Shown piece after piece: positions 35,624-45,970 of a stretch of 64,000 nucleotides of DNA (position 1 is the first letter of the stretch; every line of letters starts with the position of its first letter). Both the position numbers and the translations under genes were made by a program. Origin of the DNA: Sciurus carolinensis (taxonomy: Eukaryota > Chordata > Mammalia > Rodentia > Sciuridae); assembly GCF_902686445.1 (NCBI RefSeq), contig NC_062232.1, positions 95,590,932 to 95,654,931 on the forward strand, read 5' to 3'. The notes under the pieces are model-generated. The model was not told the DNA's origin. It saw only the letters and a program-made list of their open reading frames with translations, and did no database searches.

Positions 35624-36158
35624 TGTGGTGGGCTGACAGATCTGACTCCATGAGAATGTTATAGGCCAGATTGTAAGGGAAATGACTAAACAGACTCCAT
35701 TTTGCTCTGAGACTCCATGTTATGTAGGAAATAAGCTTCTCCCATGGGAACACCCCGCCCCTGTGCCCATCATCAGTTACTTAGTGTGACATGTTTAATA
35801 ATATACAATGGCAACGCCTATGTAGTAAAGGATTGCTCTCTTTTGATCCCTATTGCTCCTAAACAATGTACCATGTGAACAGTGATTGTGTAGATGTTAG
35901 CAACCATTCCTTAGTTTGTACCTAGGTAAGGGTCATTTTGACCCACTTCCCCCTCTGTTGATGATCATGATGTTAGTTTGTAATTTCAAATCATAGCAAC
36001 AGACACTTATGATTGATGTGATTTTTGGTATAAGAACCCCTACAATAGCCATTTTTGGGGGCATTGTGTGAGACAGTCAGCCAGCCGGCTTAATAAAGAC
36101 TCTCAAATTTGAACTTCTCAGTGGTGATTGGTCTGTTCTTAAGTTGCACCCCATAACA
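35624..36158 (+). mobile_element. Solo LTR inserted in old L1
   Basis: 535 bp, starting TGTGGTGGGCTGAC and ending CACCCCATAACA, with perfect 4-bp duplications ATTT at 35620-35623 and 36159-36162. It has a TATA-like ggtataagaacccc at about 36026 and an AATAAA at about 36091, so it is plus-oriented. The 4-bp duplication fits class I ERVs. Confidence 0.88.
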
Positions 36159-36423
36159 ATTTCAGTCTCCCCCCGCACCCCGCTGTTTTATCTCCCCCAT
36201 CCCCTCTTTTTCACTTCCGTTTTGGTTATTCTAACTAAAGATTTGTTGATTTTATTGATATTTTCAAATAAAACTTTTGGGTTGTTGATTATCTCTGCTG
36301 TTTTTCTATTCTTTATTTTGTTTTATTCTTTAATACTTATATCTTCTGCTTGACTTTGATTTAGTTTGCTTTTTTTAATATCTTAAGTGAAAGATTAGAT
36401 TATTGAATTAGAAGGCTTTTGGG

Positions 36424-36655
36424 TTTTTTTTTTTTTTTTTTTTTTTGACACCAGGGATTGACCCCAGGGGCACTTTACCACTGAACCATATCCTCAGTCC
36501 TTTTTATTTTATTTTATTTTTTTATTTTGAGACAGGATCTTGCTAAGTTGCTTAGAGCCTTCCTAAATTGCTGCTGAGGCTGGCCTTGAACTTGTAATTC
36601 TCTTTCCTCAGCCTCCCAAGTCACTGGGATTACAGGTGTGCCTGACCTTGCCCAG
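36424..36655 (-). mobile_element. Dimeric B1-ID SINE
   Basis: T-run, then caccagggattgaccccagg through gcctcccaagtcactgggat to aggtgtgcctgacc, within the old L1. Confidence 0.92.
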
Positions 36656-37760
36656 TTTTCTTCTTTTTAAATACACAAATACGTTTTGATAGTTTTCCTG
36701 CTCAGCACTTCTCTGACTGCATCACATAAATTCAAATATACTGTGTTTTTGTTTTCATTTTTCTCAAAACATTTTTAATTTTCCCTTGTGTTTTCTTATT
36801 TGATCCATTGGTTAGTTAGAGATGAATGGTTCTATAGATATGTGTTAGGTGTAGTTGATTCAAATTATTTTTCAAGTATTGCATTTCCTAGGTGATCTTC
36901 TCTTTAGTTATTCTACCCATTATTGAAAGTAGGTTATTGAAATCCAACTATAATTGTTAAATTGCCATTTTTTCCCTTTCATTCTCTCAGGTATTTTTCC
37001 TTGTATTCTGGGACTGACTTATTAGATACATATAATTGTTATGTCTTCCTAATGGATTCATCCTTTTATCATTATAAAATGTTTCTCTTTATTCTTAGTT
37101 ACTTTTTAATTAAAATCTTTTTAGTTTGACATTAACAGAGCCAGTTCAGCTCTGTGATAATTGATACTTGCATGCTATCTCTTTTTCATGCCTCTCAATT
37201 AAAACAAATATCATTGAATCTAAAGTATGTCTTCTATGGATATCATATAATTGGATCTTGCTTTTAATCCAGTCTCAAAATTTATGCTTTTCTATATTCT
37301 GCTGTCATGTATAACTAATTAGAGCAAATTAAAAAATTTTTCTGCTTTTCAATTAGCATAATTCATTCACATTTCATATTATTATTATTACTGGATTTAC
37401 AAGGGTCATTTTACATCTATGACAAGTCATTTTGTTCTTTTCCCCTCTGTTACCTTCATTTGGGTTAAGGAAACATTTTTAGTGTAACGTTTGAATTATT
37501 TTAACCTTTTTCAGTATATTTTTAAAGTTTATTTTCTTAATAGTCACTCTAGAATTTTCAGTATACATATATCAGATTTACTTCAGATTTATATTAACTG
37601 AATGACAGTAAAATATAGAAATGTTACTCCTTTGTAGTTCTGGTCCTTTTTTGTGCTGTTGTTATTTACATGATCTATATATTTTACAATCTCAATGATA
37701 CATTGCTGTAATTATTAATTTATATAACTGTTTTTCAAAACAGCTGAGAAAATATTTTCT

Positions 37761-38944
37761 TTCTTTTCTAATTTTATTTTTATTTGTTGTTTGTAGATAT
37801 ACATGACAGTAGAGTATAATTTTACATACATACGTGGAGTATAACTTATTCTAATTAGGATCCCATTCTTGTGGTTGTACATGATGTGGAGTCTCACTGG
37901 TCATGTGTTCATATATGAACATAGAAAATTACGTCTGATTCATTCTACCGTCTTTCCTATTCCATCCCCATCCCTTCCCTTCATTCCCCTTTGTCTAATC
38001 CAATGAACTTCTATTCTTCCCTCCCCACCCCTTTATTGTGTGTTAGTATCTGCATATCAGAGAAAAGATTCAGCCTTTGATTTTTTGGGATTGGCTTATT
38101 TTGCTTAGCATGATATTCTCTGCTCCGTCCATTTACTGGCAAATGCTATCATTTCATTCTTCTTTAAGGCTGAGTAATATTCCATTGTGTATATACACCA
38201 CATTTTCTTTATCCATTCATCTGTTGAAGGGTTAGTTCCATAGTTTAGCTATTGTGAATTGAGCTACTATAAACATTGATGTGGCTGCGTCACTGTAGTA
38301 TGCTGATTTTAAGTCCTTTGGGTATAGGCCAAGGAGTGGGATAGCTGGGTCAAATTGTGGGTCCATTCCAAGTTGTCTAAGGAATCTCCAAACTGCTTTC
38401 AATGGTGGTTGCATCAATTTGCAGTCCCACCAGCAATGTATGTGTTCCCCACATCCTCGCCAACATTTATTGTTGCTTGTATTCTTGATAATTGCCATTC
38501 TGACAATGACAATGGAGTGAGACAGAATCTCAGTGTAGTTTTAATTTGCATTTCTCTAATTGCTAGAGATGCTGAACATTTTTTCCAAATATTTGTTGAC
38601 CATTCAAGTTTCTTCTGTGAAGTGTCTGTTCAGTTTTTTGCCCATTTATTGGTTGGGTTGTTTGTTTTTTTGGTGTTAAGTTTTTTGAGTTCTTTATATA
38701 TCCTACAGATTACTGCTGTAGCTGAATTACAGGTGACAAAGATTTTCTCCCATTCTATGGGCCCTCTTCACATTCCTCATTGTTTCCCTTGCTGTGAAGA
38801 CACTTTCTGGTTTGATACCATTTCATTTGTTGATTCTTGATTTTTACCTCTTGCTCTTTAGAAGTTTTGTTGAGCAAGTTGGTTTCCAAGTCGACATGAT
38901 GGAGTGTTGAACCTACATTTTCTTCTAGTAGGTGCAGTTGCCCT
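37761..38944 (-). mobile_element. Younger L1 3' end nested in old L1
   Basis: Antisense 3' UTR (atacatgacagtagagtata, tccattcatctgttgaaggg) and ORF2 tail, including an 88-codon open block (38232-38498) with NKCWRGCGEHIHCWWDCKLM. It is less diverged than the L1 on either side. Confidence 0.88.
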
Positions 38945-40100
38945 CACTTTTAAAAGATACTTTTGCTGGATATAAGATTATTCTTGTTTGATATTTTTGT
39001 TTCTTCCAGTACTTCAAATATACCATACCACTGTTTTCTGTTCTGTTCTCATTTTCATCTTATTAAAAGTTATACATTACTCTTATTAGAGTTCCCTTTA
39101 TATATAATGTCTTTGTGTTTATCTTCCTTGGAGTTTGTAGAACTTTTTGGATGCATTAACATTTTCTATCAAATTTTGTAAGTTTTCAATCATTTCTTCA
39201 ACATTTGTTTTTCTTCTCCCTTTTTTGTACTCCTATAGCATGAATACTGATGTTTTTATTGGCTTCCCACTTTTCTCTAAAGTTCTGTTCATTTTCTTTC
39301 TTTTTTCTCTCTGTTCTTCAGATTTATAAAGCTCTACAGCTGGGCCCAGGGGTGCATGCCTATAATTGCAGCAACCTGGGAGGATAAGGCAGGAAGATCA
39401 TGAGTTCAGGGTCAGCCTCAGCAACTTAGCAAAGCCCTGAGCAATTTAGCAAGACCCTGTCTCAAAACAAAAAATTAAAAATTGACTGGAGATGTGCTCA
39501 GCAGTGAATTGCCCCTGAGCTCAAGGTAATTAAAAAAAAAAAAAATTTCTACTTTCAAATTCACTAAATTTTCTCTCTCTCTCTCTCTCAGTTTTATTCC
39601 TTTTTCAATTCACTAAATTTTCTGTAAATTTCAATCTACAGTTTAGCCCCTTTAGTAAATTTTTCATTTTGGTTATTGCATTTTCAATCTAAAATTTTCA
39701 TTTTTTATTTCAAAAAGTCATTTTATTATATTCTGTTTGATGGTATAGTATCCTCATATCTTCCTTTCTTCCTTTAAGGAAGTTTTCCTCTAGTTTTTTT
39801 GAACATATATATAATGGCTCCAGTGAACTCTGCATCTATTAAATTCACCATTAGAACCCCTCAAAGGTAGCTATAGCTTCTGTTGCCTGATTTCTCTGTG
39901 TATGGGTCACATTTTCCTGTTTCTTTGCATATCTTATAACTTTTTGTTGAGAACCAGACATTTTAGATAATATATTGTAGTTACTCTGATCCTCTCAATG
40001 TTTGTGTTTAATTTGTTTAGGTACTTGTTTACTTTTTTAATAGTATATTCCTTCCTCTAAGTGTGGCTTCCGATGTTGCTCTTCAGAGGGCAGCACTTGC
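38945..40100 (-). mobile_element. Old L1, continuation
   Basis: Antisense L1 text resumes (tactttttgctggatataaga-like, gtttgtagaactttttggat, aaccagacattttagataat). Interrupted by a plus-strand SINE (39340-39545). Confidence 0.7.
39340..39545 (+). mobile_element. Dimeric B1-ID SINE
   Basis: ggggtgcatgcctataattg through gactggagatgtgctcagca to A-rich tail. Diverged right half. Confidence 0.88.
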
Positions 40101-40138
40101 CCTGACCTCTCCTTCCCCAACAGTCAGTCTCCATTTTT

Positions 40139-40220
40139 TTTTGACAGTACTGGGGATTGAACCCAGGGCCTTGCACATGCTACACAAATGCTGTACCACT
40201 GAGCTATATCCCCAGCTCTC
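40139..40220 (-). mobile_element. ID SINE
   Basis: tactggggattgaacccagg through ccactgagctatatccccag, reverse orientation. Confidence 0.92.
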
Positions 40221-40229
40221 TTTTACTCT

Positions 40230-40681
40230 CCATTATGGTTTAAACATTAGGTGTCCCCCAAAAGTCATGTGTGAGACAGTGCAAGAAAGTTCAGAGGTGA
40301 AATAATTAGATGATGACAGTTGTAACCCAATGAATGGATTAATCCATGGATAGGGATTAACTGAGTGGTAACTGAAGGCAGGTGGGGTGTGGCTGGAGGA
40401 CATGGGTCATTGGAGGCATGCCTTTGGGCTTTATGTTTTGTCCCTGGTGAGTAGAGCGCGAGCTCTCTCTCTCTCTCTCCTTCTGGATTATCATGTCCTG
40501 AGTTACTTTCCTCTGCCATGCCTTTCTGCCATGATGTTCTGCCTCACTTTGGGCCCAAAGCAAAGGATTCAGTCATCTATGGACTGGAACCTCTGAATTG
40601 TGAGGCCCAAATAAACTTTTCCTCCTCTATGTGTTCTTGTCAGGTATTTTTGTCACAGTGGCAAAACAGCTGACTAAAACA
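40230..40681 (+). mobile_element. MaLR-type LTR
   Basis: Opens ttatggtttaaacattaggt then tcccccaaaagtcatgtg. It has a CT repeat, the signal cccaaataaacttttcctc and ends gctgactaaaaca. The end matches rodent MaLR elements. Confidence 0.75.
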
Positions 40682-41920
40682 CTCTCTTTCCTTGATCTTT
40701 CTGTTAAGTTTCAAGTTGACCTGCCTCATACCCAGTTGTTAGCCTACACTAATTATTTGTTGTTTACTCCATTTTCCACAATGACCTGCCGCATAAATTG
40801 CTCCATGATGCAGTCCAATTAAATGTTATCCCACTGTTAGAACAGTCTTTGAGGTTTACTCCCAATATCAAGGTGACTTTTCTTAGCTGCATTTTCTCTT
40901 TTAAGTTGCTCTACATTTTTTTTTTCTCATTTGCCATCATGGGAATACCAGTCTCCTTCTAATTGCTCACCAGAAACATCTGCTTCTTCTAAGTAGAGTT
41001 CTTATACTTGAACTCCCCCCACTGTCTACTGCAAACAAAGTCATTTCCCTTAAGGACAGCCACAAAGCTTTCTGTTCTTATGGACTCATCTCCCCATTGG
41101 CAGAAACTCTGTGCTATTGCTCTGTTGATAGGGGCAGGAATTTATTACACTTGCAGTGCCACCTCTTACAGGCAGGATTATGGACATGAAATGCATCCCT
41201 GGTCTTCTTGGCTTGTCCTTCCCTCCCAGTGTGGAACCTCTTCCTACAAGCAAGCTGAGGTGAGGGTTATTGGGGTCCAGTTTTCTTGGCCTGCTGTGTA
41301 TGGGATAAACTTCCTGTCCTACAAGTGGTAACTGGGTAGAGGGAGACTCAGACTTCTCTTCCTGGAATAGAGTTTCTGCAGTATAGAGTTGGGGAGGGAT
41401 AAGGAAAATCGGCAACCAACCCCTTGTGGAGAGAAACCATACCTTCTACTGGAAGCTGGAAAAAGATGGAGCTCTGTGCTATTGGCCACAGTTACCTAGA
41501 GTAGGTTCCATTTCACTGAGCTGGAAGAGTTGGTCCAAATGTCATAAACTCTAGCTGTTCTTACTAAGATTCAGTAGCTGTTCTTACTAAAATTCTCCTC
41601 TATTTGATGGAAGCTTTAGGGACAATTTCCAGAGAACTTAAATATTTAGTTGGTTTTTTTAAAAAAATAATAGTTATGGCTATTCTTCTGGCAAATAGGA
41701 TCAACAGAGATCATCAGATCACCAATCTCAAAGTGCTTTTTCAAATAACTTCTTTTTAGAGAGAATGGCTTAGGACTATTATAAGGATGAAAATAATAAT
41801 GAATTCCCATTCTAGTTCCAACACTTCAGATACATTTTTTAAACTGTACTTTCCTTCATTTATAATATGAGCACTAAACACCACTCAGATTGTGGTAAGA
41901 ATCAAAAGATTGTTAAAATA

Positions 41921-42114
41921 CAGCCATGTGTCACTAAACAAAGGGAATACCTTCTGAGGAATGCATCATCAGGTGACTTTTTTTTATTGTGCGATCATCA
42001 TAGAGTGCATTTACACAAACTAAGATGGCTTCAATATCACTAGGTGATAGAATCTCATGGTATCATATATGTGGTCCATCATTGACTGAAATGTTGTTAT
42101 GTGGTGCATGACTA
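41921..42114. mobile_element. Small non-autonomous DNA transposon with TA duplication
   Basis: Terminal inverted repeats cagccatgtgtcactaaaca and, reading the other end inward, tagtcatgcaccacataaca. Flanked by TA at 41919-41920 and 42115-42116. Size (194 bp) and TA target indicate a Tc1/mariner-type MITE. No transposase. Confidence 0.75.
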
Positions 42115-42220
42115 TAGCATATATAAAGCACCTAGCACAGAGTTGACTCATAGCCGACACGTGATAAATGTCATGTCTCTCCCCGTTATGCAGATGACTC
42201 TCAGTCTGGATAGCTATATC

Positions 42221-42263
42221 CAGCAGAGTGTCTGGTTTACATCAGCAGAGTGTCTGGTTTATG
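42221..42263 (+). repeat. 22-bp tandem duplication
   Basis: cagcagagtgtctggttta occurs twice, 22 bases apart. Confidence 0.9.
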
Positions 42264-43664
42264 GCCTATATGTAATAAATGTTGAATTGATGGAGATGAA
42301 TGGAAGAATGAATTATCAGCGTGATTTCTAACTTTGCAATCTCTAATTTATCAATATAAAAAATATGGGTGATATTCACATTTTAATGGTATAGTCTTAA
42401 CAGTCTAATTAGAACTGATGCCCTCAAGAGTGGCTACATAATTAGCAGGGCATAGTGGAGAAAGAAATATGGGGACTTCTCTTCAAAAATTATTAATAAT
42501 TTCAAGATGGCAAAGTAGATCATTAAACCATGTTTGGGGTCATTCCAAGCACAGGGCCTCTTGTAATTTCACAGTACACATACCCATGAAACTATCCTTG
42601 CTCACTTCAGCCCTGGAGTAAGGTCCTGCTGTGATAGGTGTTGTACCTTAGCTGACGGATCTGGGAGGTCTTAGGATCAGGGGGTCCCAAGTGAGGGGTT
42701 GAGGTAGCCCCGGGTAGCAGAAGACAGATGGGTGAGAGAGGCCATAACCTAAGGCAGTCTGTGTCTCCAGCATTTGGGGAAAATTCAGTACATTAAAACT
42801 CCATCATAATGCAATAAAAAAGGCAGTTCAAAAATTCAAATTCATTAAGTTTGGGGTCACATTATTGTAAGGTTAATAAACGTACAAAGGCTAGCAGGTC
42901 AGGAATTCCAGGGAAACTTTTCCAAGATTCAGTAGATATTGATTCTCATATCCACTTTGGTGGCAGCAATCCTGGTTGGGGCTTCTAGGAATATGGCAGT
43001 CATTCCAGAAATCCTTTGATTAGCAGGGTTACTTATGCAAGCTCTAAACAGGGAAATTAGAATACTAGCTCTCCAAAATCCACTCAGCACCCCAGGATGG
43101 AGTTGTCTGCCATTTCCCTGCTTCACCTTGACCTCTCCCCTCCATATTCCTTCCTCCTCCCCACTACCCTCTCCGCACACCAAGAACAATTTTGGCAAGT
43201 CCTGGTTTGACAGCAACTGCCTGTCATGTCATATCCTAATTCGTATTACCATAGGAGTTTTAATGTTAACAATGACAGGTCTACTTACGGAAAGAGCAGT
43301 GCATTCTATCATTGATGACAAGTGATAGTTAAAGGATAATATTGTGGTTTACACTTCAGTTTTAGGTATTTTTTCCTTTTAGAGATGATCAGTGGCAATG
43401 ATATTCATAACTGAAGTTGCCCTGCTCATGAGCTTATCTCTCCATTAAATTATTTTAGCGATTTTCATCCTAAAATACTACTATATATCCGTTTTTTTCA
43501 AGCTGAATATGCTAATGAATCATTGGAGAATGTAGTTAAAATGCAAATTGCTGAGTAGATCTTGGTTAAAGAGTTTCTAATAAGCTCCCGGGTGATGACT
43601 ACTCTGAATAATATTAAATAGAAAATAGTCCAAACTAAAACCTGGCTCTTTAAAAAAAAAAAAA

Positions 43665-43740
43665 ATATATATATATATATATAAAATTATAAATTAAAAT
43701 TATAAATTATATATCTATAAATTATATATCTATATATATT
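43665..43740. repeat. AT-rich microsatellite
   Basis: (TA)n and repeated tataaatta-type units next to the following SINE. Confidence 0.9.
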
Positions 43741-43876
43741 TAGTTGTAGATGGACACAATACCTTTATTTTATTATTACTATTTTTAATGTGTTTAATGT
43801 GGTGCTGAGGATGGAACCCAGTGCCTCACACATCCTAGACAAGTGCTCAACCACTGAGCTATAACCCAGCCCCAAA
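43741..43876 (-). mobile_element. ID-related SINE with extra 5' segment
   Basis: The ID part ggtgctgaggatggaaccca to gagctataacccagcccc, preceded by gttgtagatggacacaatac and ctttattttatt. The same composite appears at 44868, 56075 and (plus) 59519. Confidence 0.85.
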
Positions 43877-44867
43877 ACCTGGCTCTTGATTGTAATATGT
43901 AGTCCATTATTCCCTAAGTTTTAAAGCAACCGCCTACACCTACGTAGTCTACACTGACATAGCCTCTGAAGGTTGCATGTACTTTTAAAAGGATTCTTAA
44001 ACCAGTTTCACAGGTTTTTGCCTTTCTGTCCTTGAACCAAAGCAAAACAAAGTAAAACACAAACAAAAAACCCCACACCATCAGAAATTAGCAAAGTCTG
44101 TCTGCTCCTTGTACAGGAAACTCCCAAGCTTTTCTGTGTAGTTCATGACCTCTGAATTTCTCAAAAGTGGTCTAGTCATTTATTTTCAGCCTTCAAGCAC
44201 TACATTCTTCCCACTTTTTTCTTTCATGAAATGTGAAGCACATACTTAGGACTATGAATGTATTTAAAACTTTTTGCTTCCTACTACTCCATTTCTCAAG
44301 TTTTAAAGCTGAATGATGTTATTAATGGTAAATACTTTCGTCCACAGTGCAATTTAAAACAATTAATAAGAAAAAATTAAAAACACTGCAATCTTCTTTT
44401 CAAAACTTTGTAATATCTCCATGACTTAGTGCAAGTTGGAAAATCACATCATTTTATTAATACATCATTGAATAAAATTTAACCTATCCCTTGGCTTCTC
44501 TATGTGCTTCACTATCACTACAGATTTATGAGGAAAACAAAAACTTAATAAAATCCAGTAAATTTACTACTAGCTGAGGGTCTGAGTACTCTAAAACTTG
44601 TTTAGATGCAACACTGTTTTACATTAAAATGTATTCAACTTTTGAAGACAAAATTCTATTTCATAAAACTCATTTTAACATTCAGTCATATAACTGGAAC
44701 TTGGTAAGTCAACAGAATGTCTCTTGATGAGAAAAAACGTCCTTTTTCGTATGAAATATCTGAAATTTAAAAAGAGCTCTGTTATTAACAAATCATCAAT
44801 AATTCAGAAAAAAGACCAAAAAAAAGCATTCAGCAAAGTAAAGCATTTCATGCACACTCCTATTTTT

Positions 44868-44999
44868 TTTAAATATTTTGTTTTAGTCATAGGTGGACAC
44901 GATACCTTTATTTTATTTTTACATGGTGCTGAGGATCGAACCCAAGGCCTTGCACATGCTAGGCAAGCACTGTACCACTGAGCCACAACCCCGGCCCCC
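44868..44999 (-). mobile_element. ID-related SINE with extra 5' segment
   Basis: Same composite as 43741: cataggtggacacgatacct then gtgctgaggatcgaacccaa to ccactgagccacaaccccgg. Confidence 0.9.
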
Positions 45000-45145
45000 A
45001 CATTTTTATCTTTAAAAGACATGGTATTAAGATTTTTTTTCTCAACTTACAACTTCTTAAAGCCCACCACCCCATAGTGATCCCCTCATCTTCTGAAATT
45101 CTATAACATTATCTGTGCAACTCAAATAGCAATCATTTAAACTCA

Positions 45146-45378
45146 GCTCAGAGACTAGGTTGGTGGCTCACACCTATAATCCCAGCAACTAGGGAGCCTG
45201 AGGCAGGAGAATTGCAAATTCAAGGCCACAAGTTAGCAAGAACCTCTACAACTTAGACCCTGTCTCAAAATAAACAATAAAGTGAAATACAATTACAAAA
45301 AAGGACTGAAGATAGAACTCAGTGGTAAAGCACCCCTGGGTTCAATCCTCAATACCAAAAAAAATAAAAATAAAAAAG
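45146..45378 (+). mobile_element. Dimeric B1-ID SINE
   Basis: ggtggctcacacctataatc through gactgaagatagaactcagt to gggttcaatcctcaatacc and an A-rich tail. Confidence 0.9.
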
Positions 45379-45854
45379 TATCATCACAGGTTATGTTTTT
45401 ATGTGGATTTTGCCTCCCCCTACTCTTGCATGAGTGCCAAGGGCAGGCTCCATGTTTTATCACTTGGTTGTGTCTTGTGCCTGGACCCACACTGGTAACA
45501 TACTTCACTCTATAAGCATTTTCCATCCCTCTCCTTTCTCCTAATCCTGCTTTTTTCCCCTGTAACTCTTTCATTGTTCTCTAATGTAGAAGGAAATAGT
45601 ATTTCACATTCTAAAACATTATTCTCCCATTTTGATAAAACTACCCCCCCCACACACACCAAATTCCAAAATGTAGCCTTGTAGGTCAATTTTTTCAATC
45701 ACTGTATTTTCCGAAGATATCATAATCCATACAGCATCAATTGTGCACCCACAGTGAGGAGGCAAAACTATAAAATGTAGGCCCATCAGTTATAAATACA
45801 GGACTACTTTTGTTATCCACTGTTTCAATCTAAATAATATATTATACAACTTAC

Positions 45855-45970
45855 CTTTTTCAATACAGCTTTCTGCTTATACAAAAGCAGACAAGTTATT
45901 AATAAAACAAATAATGAAACAAAAGTAAATGGTATCACAAAAAATATCATCGTTTCCGTCCGTACATCAT
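45855..45970 (-). CDS. IL13RA2: IL13RA2 coding exon 8 (transmembrane segment)
   Basis: 116 nt with acceptor CCTAG|AT and donor AAAAG|GTAAGT. After a short acidic start (DDVRTET) there is a run of about 22 hydrophobic residues beginning MIFFVIPF, then YKQKAVLKK as the start of the cytoplasmic tail. Phase, length (38 full codons) and topology match the penultimate coding exon of human IL13RA2, but residue identity is low, so it is placed by position and splicing. Read-through past the donor would reach a stop after about 10 codons. Confidence 0.8.

Larger units (their letters stand above)
35333..37760 (-). mobile_element. Old L1, antisense ORF2 region
   Basis: Antisense ORF2 text (gaaaccatctgggcccaggc, aagatttgttgattttattg, tgatccattggttagttaga). 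Interrupted by a solo LTR (35624-36158) and a SINE (36424-36655). It continues beyond a younger L1 at 38945. Confidence 0.8.
40682..43664. other. Mostly unrecognised sequence
   Basis: Besides the MITE (41921-42114) and the 22-bp duplication, nothing is identified. The IL13RA2 terminal coding exon and 3' UTR could lie here or in 43.9-45.8 kb, but I could not recognise them. Confidence 0.5.

Noticed and set aside
41357..41380. IL13RA2 terminal exon candidate (ATTCCAGG... on the minus strand)
   Set aside because: No acceptor AG directly before it and the following codons do not resemble the known C-terminus.
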